Assembly (NCBI RefSeq): GCF_002379365.1
Contig: NZ_JQIU01000008.1
Span: 983,257-1,044,289, forward strand
Length of the DNA stretch: 61,033 bases
DNA from: Brachyspira sp. G79
GTDB taxonomy: Bacteria; Spirochaetota; Brachyspiria; Brachyspirales; Brachyspiraceae
Reading direction: 5' to 3'
A program made the position numbers and the translations under genes. Below, piece by piece: positions 9,486 to 18,100 of this stretch; position 1 is the stretch's first letter, and each line of letters opens with the position of its first letter. The notes beneath the pieces are model-generated. The model ran no database searches. It saw only the letters and a list, made by a program, of their open reading frames with translations, and was not told the DNA's origin.

Positions 9486-9604
9486 AATGTAGCCCTTCCT
9501 TTTGTTTATAAAATATTATTATTTTAGTCATGCATATACTTAATATATCAAAATTATTTTAAGCAAAAAAAATTACAAATTATTAAAAAATCATATATCT
9601 TTAA

Positions 9605-9633
9605 AGTTTAATAGCTTTTTATATAATTGTCAA
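9605..9633 (-). promoter_or_regulatory. Sigma70-type promoter of the ABC ATPase gene
   Basis: Read on the minus strand: TTGACA (9628-9633), a 17-bp spacer, then TAAACT (9605-9610). The predicted leader is about 110 nt long. The -35 box and spacing are ideal; the -10 box is fair. Confidence 0.6.
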
Positions 9634-9843
9634 GTTTTTATAACATATAAATAGATTTTTATTGTTATATTTCACATTTATAATCAATAACATGAAAATA
9701 AATATGAAATTATGTATTTTTCACTTAAAACATAATAAGAAGTTTAATCATAATAGAAAAAGTTAATTATTTTACAGAGTATAAATTATAAAACTTAATA
9801 TTATATCAAAAAATTATTTAATTTTAAATTGAAAATATAATAT

Positions 9844-10040
9844 ACTGAAACAATTTTATTTTGTCAATTTAAATTGCTCAATGTATTATCAACTTTTTGC
9901 CGCACACACATGCATAAAACATACATAAAAGGCTACTTCGTCAAAGTTTTTATCCTTTGAATACTATTCGCTAAAAACTCAATTGATACAGCTTTATATG
10001 TAGGTATTACATATTAAATGTATGATAATACCCAAATTTA
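9844..10040 (-). repeat. Decayed dispersed intergenic repeat, copy 1
   Basis: Read on the minus strand, this stretch shares an ordered series of blocks with the copies at 35860-36205 and 55190-55490: ATTATCATACATTTAAT, a block with AAGGATAAAAACTTT, GTGCGGCAAAAAG, then AATTGACAAAATAAAATTG close to CAGTATA. The order and spacing are alike, so these are homologous sequences rather than chance matches. No coding capacity is preserved. Confidence 0.65.
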
Positions 10041-10270
10041 ATCTAAAAATTTAGTTTTTTACATAACAAAGTGGAGTTGGCATAGACTTAGTTCTAGCAG
10101 AAGGTGTACCATACCCATACATAGCAGTATTTCCTTCAGTTACGGATGGATAGCATCTAAGAACTGGTATTAGGTGCTAGCATAACTTCGCAGCAAAGTA
10201 CAGCAAATATACAAATTTAAAAAATTATTTTTTGAAAAACTATGTTTATTTGAGTATATACTTTTTATTT

Positions 10271-11281
10271 TTATAAAGTAAATGTTTTAAACTCATTAGC
10301 AAGTAAATTAGCGTCTGTACCTACTACTATATGAAGTTCATTATTATTTATTTTTTCTAAAGCTGGATAATACTTCATTATCTCTTCTGTATTAACTTTA
10401 CTCATATCTTTCACTTCAAGTCTTAATCTAGTAGCACAATTATCTACTTTTACTATATTCTCTATTCCTCCAACCAAAGGAAGGAGCAAAACTGTTTTTA
10501 CTTTCTGACTTTCTAATAATTTTTTCAAAGCTTCAGCAAGCAAACTAGCATCAGTGCCTACTACTATATGTAGTTCTGTATCACTTATTTTTTGTACAGC
10601 TGGATAATATTTTTTTATTTCTTCAGCATCAACTTTATTTATGTCTTTTACTTCAAGTCTAAGTCTAGTAGCACAGTTATTCACTTTTACTATATTCTCT
10701 ATTCCTCCAATAAAAGGAATAATAGCCCAAGCTCTGCTTCCATAGCAGTTTTCATTACTATCTTCACCAGAAGAAGTATTAGGAATATTCAATACTTTTT
10801 CAAGCTCCTCAGCCAAAGAAAAAGCCTTAGTACCTACTACTATATGTAGTTCTGTATCACTTATTTTTTGTACAGCTGGATAATATTTTTTTATTTCTTC
10901 AGCATCAACTTTATTTATATCTTTTACTTCAAGTCTAAGTCTAGTAGCACAGTTATTTACTTTTAATATATTTTCTCTGTTTCCAAGCAAAGGAATAAGC
11001 AGTAATGCCCTATTGCATGAACTATCATCAGAAGCCAATATTCTTTCTAAAGATTCTGCAAGCAAACTGGCATTAGTACCTACTACTATATGTAGTTCTG
11101 TACCACTTATTTTTTGTACAGCTGGATAATATTTTTTTATCTCTTCAACATCAACTTTACTTATATCTTTTAATTCGAGTCTCAATCTAGTAGCACAATT
11201 ATTCACTTTTAATATATTTCCTCTTCCTCCTAACAAGCTTAAAGGAAGTATAAATTTTATATTTTTTTTATTATCTTTCAT
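10271..11281 (-). CDS. Stand-alone protein of four tandem PTS EIIB domains
   Basis: The 336-residue protein consists almost entirely of four glucose-family PTS EIIB domains, each about 80-90 residues. The phosphorylatable Cys of the NNCATRLRLE (or DNCATRLRLE) motif is kept in all four, at residues 29, 111, 203 and 282, and each repeat ends with ELHIVVGT. There is no EIIC or EIIA domain and no membrane segment, so it is a soluble protein. Residues 109-151 and 201-243 are identical and nearly identical in DNA, which points to recent duplication or gene conversion. It follows the EIICB gene on the same strand, past a strong terminator. GAGG supports the start. A role as phosphoryl acceptor, buffer or regulator is inference; conventional PTS proteins have one EIIB. 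Confidence 0.9.
   Translation of the reverse strand: MKDNKKNIKFILPLSLLGGRGNILKVNNCATRLRLELKDISKVDVEEIKKYYPAVQKISGTELHIVVGTNASLLAESLERILASDDSSCNRALLLIPLLGNRENILKVNNCATRLRLEVKDINKVDAEEIKKYYPAVQKISDTELHIVVGTKAFSLAEELEKVLNIPNTSSGEDSNENCYGSRAWAIIPFIGGIENIVKVNNCATRLRLEVKDINKVDAEEIKKYYPAVQKISDTELHIVVGTDASLLAEALKKLLESQKVKTVLLLPLVGGIENIVKVDNCATRLRLEVKDMSKVNTEEIMKYYPALEKINNNELHIVVGTDANLLANEFKTFTL
10553..10681 (-). repeat. Internal near-identical EIIB-coding repeat, unit 3
   Basis: These 129 bp encode residues 201-243 of the four-EIIB protein and match 10829-10957 at all but a few bases, with identical protein. The other two units are clearly more diverged at DNA level. Confidence 0.85.
10829..10957 (-). 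repeat. Internal near-identical EIIB-coding repeat, unit 2
   Basis: This is the partner of 10553-10681 and encodes residues 109-151. Synonymous differences are almost absent, so the two units were duplicated or homogenised recently. Confidence 0.85.
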
Positions 11282-11354
11282 TATTAAGCCTCATAATATT
11301 TAATTATTATAATATTAACACAATATTTATTTTATTTCTATATAATATACACAT

Positions 11355-11389
11355 AAAAAACCTGCAGTAAAATAATAATACTGCAGGTT
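11355..11389 (-). terminator. Terminator between the EIICB and four-EIIB genes
   Basis: A perfect 11-bp stem, AACCTGCAGTA (11359-11369) with TACTGCAGGTT (11379-11389), is followed on the minus strand by a run of six T. It separates the two PTS genes, so the tetra-EIIB gene needs read-through or its own promoter. Confidence 0.85.
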
Positions 11390-11418
11390 ATAATACTTTT
11401 AAATGTTATAATAATTAA

Positions 11419-12879
11419 TTATTTCTTAGCTATTTTCTTAAACTCATCAGCCAAAAACTGTACTTTAGGTCCTACAATTACTTGTACAGAAGTTTTTCCA
11501 GGAGTTAAAACACCAGGGAACAATTTTTTAATTTCAGAAGCCTGTATAATAGTATTATCTTTAACTTCTAATCTTAATCTAGTAGCACAATTATCAATAT
11601 CAACTATATTTTCAATACCTCCAAGTAAAGGAAGAAGTAATAATGCTTTTTCTGCATAAGAAGCATCACCTGAAACAGTAACTTCTATTTCTGCTTCATC
11701 ATCATCTTCTCTTCCCGGAGTTTTAAGATTAAATTTTCTAATAGCAAAATCAAATATAACAAAATAAAGTATAAAGAATACTATACCCTGTACAATAAGC
11801 ATGTACCAATGAGTAGCTAGAGGGTTTTTAGTAGATAATAACAAGTCTATTAAACCAGCAGAGAATCCAAAACCAGCCATCCATTTCATACTAGCAGAAA
11901 TAATCAAAGATATACAAGTAAGCAAAGCATGTATAACATATAATACAGGAGCTACAAACATAAATGAAAACTCTATAGGTTCAGTAACACCAGTAAAGAA
12001 ACTAGCAAAACCAGCTGCAAGCATTATAGATTTAATTTTATTTTTATTTTCAGGTTTAGCATTTTTTACAAAAGCCACACAAGCACCTAAAAGACCAAAC
12101 ATCATAATAGGGAAAAATCCTGCCTGATACATACCAGTAACACCTATAGTAGCAGTACCAGCATCTATGGAAGCCTGACCGCCTAAGAAATTGGGTATAT
12201 CATTAATACCAGCAACGTCAAACCAGAATACTGAGTTAAGAGCATGGTGCAAACCAACAGGGATTAAAAGTCTGTTGAAGAAGCCGTATATACCAGCACC
12301 TATAGGACCAAGACCTATTATAGCCTCACCAAAAGCTACCAAAGCACCATAAATTGCAGGCCAAATAACCATTAAGATGAAAGATACTACCATCATAACT
12401 ACAGAAGTAATTATAGGTACAAACCTTCTTCCGCTGAAAAATGCCAAAAATTCAGGCAGTTTTACCTCAGCAAACTTATTATACAAACCTCCAGCTATAA
12501 CTCCGCAAAGTATTCCTATAAATTGGTTATTAATTTTAGCAAAACCTGCAGGTACTTCAGCAACATCTTTACTTTGAATCATAGCAACTGTAGCAGGTGC
12601 TAAAAGAGTTGTTACAACCAAAAAAGCAACAAGTCCTGCCAAAGCAGCAGCTCCGTTTCTATCTTTAGACATACCAAATGCCACACCAATAGCAAACAAT
12701 ATAGGCATATTATCAATAATAGCTCCGCCTGCCTTAATAAAGAATGCCGCAACAGGGCTTCCTCCTCCCCAGCCATTAGGGTCAATCCAATAACCAATAC
12801 CCAACAAAATAGCTGCAGCAGGAAGTACAGCTACTGGAACCATTAGAGATTTACCTATTCTTTGTAGATAATTAAACAT
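11419..12879 (-). CDS. PTS glucose/N-acetylglucosamine-type transporter, EIICB
   Basis: This membrane permease takes up and phosphorylates a hexose or GlcNAc. It has 486 residues: EIIC (about 1-390) starts MFNYLQRIGKSLMVPVAVLP and contains GLHHALNSVFWF and the conserved GVTEPIEF loop, with about ten membrane spans. A short linker with DDDEAE leads to EIIB, whose phosphorylated Cys431 lies in DNCATRLRLEVKD. EIIA is missing but is encoded divergently at 13170. The exact sugar cannot be told from sequence alone. A promoter and an inverted repeat lie upstream, a terminator downstream. Confidence 0.93.
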   Translation of the reverse strand: MFNYLQRIGKSLMVPVAVLPAAAILLGIGYWIDPNGWGGGSPVAAFFIKAGGAIIDNMPILFAIGVAFGMSKDRNGAAALAGLVAFLVVTTLLAPATVAMIQSKDVAEVPAGFAKINNQFIGILCGVIAGGLYNKFAEVKLPEFLAFFSGRRFVPIITSVVMMVVSFILMVIWPAIYGALVAFGEAIIGLGPIGAGIYGFFNRLLIPVGLHHALNSVFWFDVAGINDIPNFLGGQASIDAGTATIGVTGMYQAGFFPIMMFGLLGACVAFVKNAKPENKNKIKSIMLAAGFASFFTGVTEPIEFSFMFVAPVLYVIHALLTCISLIISASMKWMAGFGFSAGLIDLLLSTKNPLATHWYMLIVQGIVFFILYFVIFDFAIRKFNLKTPGREDDDEAEIEVTVSGDASYAEKALLLLPLLGGIENIVDIDNCATRLRLEVKDNTIIQASEIKKLFPGVLTPGKTSVQVIVGPKVQFLADEFKKIAKK

Positions 12880-13016
12880 ATATCCTCCATAAAAAATAAA
12901 AAAAATAATTATCTTTTATTATTAAAAATTATTTACAATTATATTTTCGTCATTAATATAAAAAATAATTTTATAAATTACAATAATAAAAAACAATAAT
13001 TTTTACATATATTACT

Positions 13017-13045
13017 AGTATAGTACTTATTTATGATATTATCAA
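13017..13045 (-). promoter_or_regulatory. Promoter of the EIICB gene
   Basis: On the minus strand: TTGATA (13040-13045), a 17-bp spacer and TATACT (13017-13022). The leader of about 130 nt is long enough for attenuation or antitermination, but I see no clear structure there. Confidence 0.65.
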
Positions 13046-13051
13046 GCACTT

Positions 13052-13076
13052 TTTGTTAGTTTTGTTAACTAACAAA
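13052..13076. promoter_or_regulatory. Inverted repeat, candidate operator shared by divergent PTS genes
   Basis: Perfect 10-bp arms, TTTGTTAGTT and AACTAACAAA, are separated by 5 bp. The site lies just upstream of the EIICB -35 box and overlaps the -35 box of the EIIA promoter. The position suits a regulator acting on both promoters. No regulator gene adjoins it. Confidence 0.6.
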
Positions 13077-13090
13077 CAAATAGTTATATA
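13062..13090 (+). promoter_or_regulatory. Promoter of the EIIA gene
   Basis: TTGTTA (13062-13067), a 17-bp spacer and TATATA (13085-13090), back to back with the EIICB promoter. The -35 box lies inside the inverted repeat. Confidence 0.5.
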
Positions 13091-13169
13091 TTTTACTTAT
13101 TTTACATATAAGGTTATTTACTTTAAAAACTTTTATGATAAAATTATAAAAAATATGAGGAGGCATTAT

Positions 13170-13634
13170 ATGGGTTTATTCTCTAAAAAAATTGAAATAA
13201 AAAGTCCTGTAAAAGGAAAATTGATTGATGTTACTGAAGTAAAAGATGAAGCTTTTTCAAGCAAGGCACTTGGAGATGGAATGGCTATTATTCCTTATGA
13301 AGGAAAAGTTTATTCTCCTGTTGATGGTGAAGTTGTTACTATGGTAGACAGTAATCATGCTATAGGAATATCTGCTAAAGGTGTAGAAATACTTGTGCAT
13401 ATAGGAATGGATACTGTTAAATTAAAAGGAAAACATTTCAAAGCTCATGTTAAGGAAGGAAGTAAAGTAAAAGCTGGAGCCTTATTAATAGAATTTGACA
13501 AAGAAGAAATTGAAAAAGAATATGATATCACTTCACCTATTATAATACCAAACTTCTCAGAATTAAAATCATTAGAAAAAACTGAACATAGAGATGTTGA
13601 AGTTGGCGATGTTATAATGACTATAGTTAAATAA
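13170..13634 (+). CDS. crr: PTS glucose-type EIIA component
   Basis: This soluble 154-residue protein passes phosphate from HPr to EIIB. The family motifs are SPVDGEVV, SNHAIGI with His63, and VEILVHIGMDTV, whose His77 is the expected phosphorylation site; the fold ends GDVIMTIVK. The start at 13170 is preferred to earlier in-frame codons because GAGGAGG lies at 13157-13163 and the promoter overlaps the upstream extension. Its likely partners are the divergent EIICB and the four-EIIB protein. HPr and EI are not in the window. Confidence 0.93.
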   Translation: MGLFSKKIEIKSPVKGKLIDVTEVKDEAFSSKALGDGMAIIPYEGKVYSPVDGEVVTMVDSNHAIGISAKGVEILVHIGMDTVKLKGKHFKAHVKEGSKVKAGALLIEFDKEEIEKEYDITSPIIIPNFSELKSLEKTEHRDVEVGDVIMTIVK

Positions 13635-13675
13635 TATTTTTTTAATAGATTTAATAAAAAATAAAATAATTTTAA

Positions 13676-13702
13676 GGAGGAGTGTTTTTTATTAGCTCCT
13701 CC
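13676..13702. terminator. Hairpin between the convergent EIIA and response-regulator genes
   Basis: GGAGGAG (13676-13682) pairs with CTCCTCC (13696-13702) across a T-rich loop, with AT-rich flanks on both strands. It probably terminates both genes. Confidence 0.6.
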
Positions 13703-13723
13703 AATTTATTATTAATAAAATAA

Positions 13724-15067
13724 TTAATCTTTAGAATCTTCTTTTAACTTTCTATAAAGTGTAGCCCTCTCAATACCCAATATTTTTGCAACCTGAGCTT
13801 TATTAAAATTATTATGGCTAAGAAGATAGTTAATATACATCTTTTCAAGCTCTTCCAAAGTAACATTTTCTTCAACAACAAAATCATCATTACTGCTGCT
13901 TTTCAATGCCCAATCAGGAATACTGTTTTCATCTATTTTACCATCTCTGCACATTACAACCATAGTTTCTATTGTATTTCTAAGCTCTCTAACATTACCA
14001 TCCCATTGTAAAGACGATAATATTTTATAAACTTTTTTATCAACAGAATTTATTTCTATAGAATGTACCTTTGAAAACTCTTTAATAAAATTATCTATCA
14101 AAAGCGGTATATCCTCTCTTCTCTCTCTAAGAGGAGGCATCTCTATTTTTATAACATTAAGTCTATAATATAAATCCTCTCTAAACTTACCTGCTTTTAT
14201 CTCTTCAGACAATTTTTTATTTGTAGCAGCAATCACTCTTATATCAACATCAATAGGAGTGTTAGAACCTACCCTCTCAATTACCCTCTCTTCAAGCACC
14301 CTTAAAAGTTTAACCTGAACAGCCTGATTAATCTCCCCTATTTCGTCCAAAAATATAGTGCCTTTATTTGCTGCCTCAAATCTACCTATCTTTTTATCAA
14401 CTGCACCTGTAAAAGAACCTTTTTCATGACCGAATAATTCACTTTCAAGTACACCTTCAGAAAGTGCCGCACAGTTTACAGTAATGTATGGCTGTTTCGC
14501 TCTGTCAGATATTTGATGAATAGCACTTGCTACTAATTCCTTACCTGTTCCACTTTCTCCCTCTATAAGAACTGTAGCTTTAGTTCTAGCCACCTGTTTT
14601 ATTGCTTCATAAACTTTTAATATCTTAGCACTATGACCTATCATTCCGTAAAAACTTTCATTGTAGTCAACACGTTTTTCTAAAGTTTCATTAGTCTTTT
14701 TTATATTTTTGCTCTCTAATGCTCTAGCTATTATTAAAAGCATTTTATCAAGATTAAAAGGCTTAGTCATAAAGTCATAAGCTCCTAACCTCATCATCTC
14801 AACTGCAGTTTCAACATTGCCATGCCCTGTGAGAACTATAACTGGTATATGCTTATCAAACTCAAGTATATCTTTTAAAAATTCCTCTCCTGTTTTTTCA
14901 GGCATTTTTAAATCCGTTATAACTAAATCTATTCCGCCTTTATAAACGGTTTCTATACCCTTTTCTCCGTTTTCTGCAGTTACTACTTCATAACCCTCAA
15001 ACTCTAATGATTTTTTGATACCATCTCTTATATTTTTTTCATCATCTATTACTAATATCTTAGGCAT
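13724..15067 (-). CDS. NtrC-family sigma54-dependent response regulator
   Basis: The 447 residues contain a receiver domain with phospho-acceptor Asp52 (VITDLKMPE), a central AAA+ domain with Walker A GESGTGKE and a GSFTGA loop (the sigma54-contacting GAFTGA with one change), and a C-terminal Fis-type HTH (AQVAKILGIERATLYRKLK). It activates sigma54 promoters when phosphorylated. It overlaps the histidine-kinase gene by 8 bp, so the two form a two-component operon. The regulated genes are unknown; no sigma54 gene or clear -24/-12 site was recognised here. Confidence 0.93.
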   Translation of the reverse strand: MPKILVIDDEKNIRDGIKKSLEFEGYEVVTAENGEKGIETVYKGGIDLVITDLKMPEKTGEEFLKDILEFDKHIPVIVLTGHGNVETAVEMMRLGAYDFMTKPFNLDKMLLIIARALESKNIKKTNETLEKRVDYNESFYGMIGHSAKILKVYEAIKQVARTKATVLIEGESGTGKELVASAIHQISDRAKQPYITVNCAALSEGVLESELFGHEKGSFTGAVDKKIGRFEAANKGTIFLDEIGEINQAVQVKLLRVLEERVIERVGSNTPIDVDIRVIAATNKKLSEEIKAGKFREDLYYRLNVIKIEMPPLRERREDIPLLIDNFIKEFSKVHSIEINSVDKKVYKILSSLQWDGNVRELRNTIETMVVMCRDGKIDENSIPDWALKSSSNDDFVVEENVTLEELEKMYINYLLSHNNFNKAQVAKILGIERATLYRKLKEDSKD

Positions 15068-16265
15068 AATCTAATAAATCCGTATTTAAAAATTTTTGAT
15101 TTTCTTGCTTTAAAGGCAATTTTATTATAACCTCACTGCCCTTTTCATATTCGCTTTCTATTGTTATATTGCCATTATGTGCCTCTATTATACGCACTAC
15201 ATTTGTAAGTCCAAGTCCTGTACCATGTCTTTTGGTTGTAAAGTAAGGTTCAAATATTTTATTTAATGTCTCTTCTTTCATTCCAATGCCAGTATCTTTT
15301 ATACTTATAATAGCATAGTTATCAATAGTTTTTAATTTTATATAAATCTCTTTTTTATTATGATCTTTTTCATTATCTTTATTATCATTCATAGCATCAA
15401 TAGCATTCTGTATTATGTTAATTAAAGCCTGTTTTATATATCTTTCATCTAATTTTAGTATTAAATTGTCTTTATCAAATTTTATATCTATACTAACATT
15501 ATTTTTCTCTATCTCATATTTTAAAAATGAAACTGTAGAAAGAATAAGTGCATTTATATTAACATCTTCAATATTTAATTCTAGTTTACGTACAGAAAAC
15601 AAAAATGAGTTAATTGTATCTTCAAGCCTCCCAATTTCTTCTTTGATAATATCAGAATATTCTTTAAAATCCTTATAGCATTGACAGTCATTATCCATAT
15701 TCTTTTTTATTATCTTATCTATAAGCTGAACATATATAGAAATAGATCCAAGCGGATTTTTTATTTCATGTGCAACACCAGCAGCAAGAGTTGTAAGAGA
15801 AGCAAGCTGTTCTGCACGTTTAAGTTTCTGAGCACTCTCATAAGTTTTTGTTATATCGAATGCTTTTATAAGCGTACCTATAATTCTTCCGTTCTCTCCT
15901 ATAGGAAGTATATTTATCTGAAGTATTCTTTCATTTTCATTATCTTTTAAAAGTTTAGTTTCTAAGTCGCTGCTATTAATAAGCTCAAGTATAGTTTTTC
16001 CTATATCATTATCAGGCATACATTTTGAAAGAGATTTTCCTTCGGAGTTTCTAGGTATTGAAAATAAGAAGCAAGCCTTTTTATTTATTCCCTGTATCAT
16101 TCCTTCATTATCTATTGCTATTATACCCTCTTCGAGATTTTCTATGATAATATTTTGCGAATACCAAAGCGTAGATAATCTTTGAAATACTTTCTTCTTT
16201 TCAGTATCAGAAACCTTATCGAAATTCTGAAAAATTTTATCAAAAAACTGATTAGTTCTATTCAT
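15060..16265 (-). CDS. NtrB-like PAS sensor histidine kinase
   Basis: The 401-residue soluble kinase has a PAS domain (about 40-140, NLEEGIIAIDNEGMIQGINK), a HisKA domain with His166 in AAGVAHEIKNPLGS, and an HATPase domain with the N box INIIQNAIDAM, the G1 box DTGIGM and the G2 box GTGLGLT. No membrane segment is seen, so the signal is cytoplasmic, as in NtrB or AtoS-like kinases that lost their sensor. It is the first gene of the operon with the sigma54 activator. Confidence 0.92.
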   Translation of the reverse strand: MNRTNQFFDKIFQNFDKVSDTEKKKVFQRLSTLWYSQNIIIENLEEGIIAIDNEGMIQGINKKACFLFSIPRNSEGKSLSKCMPDNDIGKTILELINSSDLETKLLKDNENERILQINILPIGENGRIIGTLIKAFDITKTYESAQKLKRAEQLASLTTLAAGVAHEIKNPLGSISIYVQLIDKIIKKNMDNDCQCYKDFKEYSDIIKEEIGRLEDTINSFLFSVRKLELNIEDVNINALILSTVSFLKYEIEKNNVSIDIKFDKDNLILKLDERYIKQALINIIQNAIDAMNDNKDNEKDHNKKEIYIKLKTIDNYAIISIKDTGIGMKEETLNKIFEPYFTTKRHGTGLGLTNVVRIIEAHNGNITIESEYEKGSEVIIKLPLKQENQKFLNTDLLDYA

Positions 16266-16328
16266 TTTATAAAGTATAATAAAAATAAAAAAAACTTCAA
16301 TAGATATACTTTATAATTTGACATAATT

Positions 16329-16883
16329 TTATACTTCATCATTTATTATAGTCATATGAATATGGTCTTCCCATTTACCGTTAATATTTAAATATTTTTT
16401 TGCAAGTCCCTCATATTCAAAACCCAATCTTTTTGCCAATTCTAATGAAGGTTTATTATGAGGCATAATATTCGCTTCCACTCTATGAAGTTTTAACTCT
16501 TTAAAAACTATTATTACTGCTGCTTTTAATGCTTCTGTCATATACCCTTTATGCTGTTCAAACTCATCTAATTTATAGCCTACAGTAGATGATAAAAAAC
16601 TTCCCATAAATATATTAGTAAAATTAATCATTCCTATAATTCTTTTTTTATCTTCTATTTTATAAATCCAAAATTTAAGCATTCTTCCTGCTTTAATTTC
16701 TTCAAGTTCTCTTTTTATGATGTTTTTATGAGTATTAACTTTATAAAAAACTTCAGGTCTTTGAGGGTCAAACTGCTTAAAAAAATTTCTGTTTCTGCTG
16801 TAAAAATCGGTTATACTCTCTGCCATATTTATGCTCGGCTGAACTAAAAAAAGTCTGCTGGTTTTATAAGTCTTTTTAAGCAT
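16329..16883 (-). CDS. GNAT acetyltransferase, RimJ/RimL type
   Basis: The protein of 184 residues acetylates an amino group using acetyl-CoA; RimJ/RimL relatives modify ribosomal-protein N-termini, but others act on small molecules. Family features are SRLFLVQPS at the start, GYKLDEFEQHKGYMTEALKAAV (the CoA-loop region), LHRVEANIMPHNKPSLELAKRLGFEYEGLA and a conserved DHIHM end. ATG 16883 is chosen over TTG 16892 because AGAGG at 16893-16897 is well spaced for it. It closes the HD-pncA-ogt gene string. Confidence 0.85.
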   Translation of the reverse strand: MLKKTYKTSRLFLVQPSINMAESITDFYSRNRNFFKQFDPQRPEVFYKVNTHKNIIKRELEEIKAGRMLKFWIYKIEDKKRIIGMINFTNIFMGSFLSSTVGYKLDEFEQHKGYMTEALKAAVIIVFKELKLHRVEANIMPHNKPSLELAKRLGFEYEGLAKKYLNINGKWEDHIHMTIINDEV

Positions 16884-16911
16884 AAAAAACAACCTCTTTA
16901 AACAAAAATCA

Positions 16912-17445
16912 TTAAGGCATAATTTTAAGATTTACGATATTAAATCCTTCATGAGAAAGCAGATATTCTTTTTTATCCAATCCTCCAGCATAACCAGTTA
17001 ATCTTCTGTTAGAACCTACAACCCTATGACAAGGTATTATAATAGCTATATTGTTTTTTCCTTCAGCTGTGCCTACAGCCCTTGCTATACTTCCTTTTTT
17101 ATCTGAAATATTTTTCGCTATATCAGAATATGTCAAAACTTTTCCGAAAGGTATTTTTGAAGTTTCAATCCAAACTTTATATTGAAAATCTGTACCATAT
17201 ACTCCTAAATCTACAGTAAATGTACTGCTGTTTTTAGAAAAATAATTATCAAGTTCTTTTTTTACTCTTTTTATAATGGAAGGCTCTTCATCTTTTATAA
17301 TAATTTGATTATCATTTAAATCGAATGTTAATGAAGTAATATATTGACAGTCATCATTAGAAGTAATTATTAAATCCCCTATAGGACTTTTATAAATATA
17401 GGCTTTTTTAGAATATTCTTTTTTATCAAGCCTAATAATCTTCAC
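16912..17445 (-). CDS. ogt: Methylated-DNA--protein-cysteine methyltransferase
   Basis: This suicide repair protein removes O6-alkyl groups from guanine. It has 177 residues, with the acceptor Cys139 in IIIPCHRVVGSNRRLTGYAGG and an N-terminal ribonuclease-like fold (SPIGDLIITSNDD). It overlaps pncA by 4 bp, so it is translationally coupled. It lacks an Ada-type regulator domain. Confidence 0.94.
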   Translation of the reverse strand: MKIIRLDKKEYSKKAYIYKSPIGDLIITSNDDCQYITSLTFDLNDNQIIIKDEEPSIIKRVKKELDNYFSKNSSTFTVDLGVYGTDFQYKVWIETSKIPFGKVLTYSDIAKNISDKKGSIARAVGTAEGKNNIAIIIPCHRVVGSNRRLTGYAGGLDKKEYLLSHEGFNIVNLKIMP

Positions 17446-18083
17446 AGTCTAACCTTTTTAAGATTAATAAGAGGGCATGATGAATAAAGCCCTTCTATTA
17501 CATCTGGATTAACAGCAGCTGATGCATATTCAAGCACATTAACACTGACTAAATACTCAGCATCAATAGAAGCTACATATTCTGCAGTATCTCTTGCGGT
17601 ATAAAATACACAGTAATCCAAAGCAACTCCAACAAAATCAAGTATCAGCGTTTCTTTATTTTCTCTTGCAGCATCGATAAACTCTTTATGCATATAAGAA
17701 AAACCAGAATTTCCCTCATCATCAGGATCAACACCCTTTTGAACATATATGTAGTCTCTCTTCTTTCTAAGCCCATCAACTATAGCCGATCCGTAAGTCC
17801 TTGCAACACAATGACGAGGCCAAAGAGTTAATATCTCTTCATCTCCTGTATCCTGATCTATTACTTTTATTTTTGAAAAAGGCTCTTTTTCATGAGTAGA
17901 GGCAAATGATATATGATTGGAAGGATGCCAATCCTGAGTGGCAATTATAGCATCATATTCTCCATTTTTTATAAGATCATTGATTATAGGTACAAGTTTT
18001 ACAGCACCTTTTACTGCCATAGGACCGCCTTCCATATAATCATTTTGCATATCCACTATTGTCAATATCTTTATTTTACTCAT
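17442..18083 (-). CDS. pncA: Nicotinamidase
   Basis: It hydrolyses nicotinamide to nicotinate for NAD salvage. In 213 residues the triad is visible as Asp11 (IVDMQNDYMEGG), the Lys in VQKGVDPDDEG and the nucleophilic Cys in GVALDYCVFYTARD. Metal-binding His residues occur in TQDWHPSNHISF. It lies 17 nt after the HD-domain gene and overlaps ogt by 4 nt. Confidence 0.95.
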   Translation of the reverse strand: MSKIKILTIVDMQNDYMEGGPMAVKGAVKLVPIINDLIKNGEYDAIIATQDWHPSNHISFASTHEKEPFSKIKVIDQDTGDEEILTLWPRHCVARTYGSAIVDGLRKKRDYIYVQKGVDPDDEGNSGFSYMHKEFIDAARENKETLILDFVGVALDYCVFYTARDTAEYVASIDAEYLVSVNVLEYASAAVNPDVIEGLYSSCPLINLKKVRL

Positions 18084-18100
18084 AGCACAAAATCCGTAAT

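Larger units (their letters stand above)
9486..10270. other. Intergenic region with a promoter and a decayed repeat
   Basis: There is no credible gene in these 785 bp. The left 150 bp hold the ABC promoter. The middle holds a reverse-oriented copy of the dispersed repeat also found near 36.0 and 55.3 kb. The right part (10070-10205) is richer in GC than its surroundings and reads like decayed repeat or gene debris. Confidence 0.6.

Noticed and set aside
10070-10205. GC-richer stretch considered as a possible tRNA or RNA gene
   Set aside because: No cloverleaf, T-loop or known RNA motif could be drawn; it looks like decayed repeat DNA.
13053-13169. N-terminal extension of the EIIA gene
   Set aside because: It overlaps the predicted promoter, is unlike the family, and the strong GAGGAGG points to the ATG at 13170.
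11419-13634. A complete PTS operon transcribed in one direction
   Set aside because: EIIA is divergent from EIICB, and a terminator separates EIICB from the tetra-EIIB gene.
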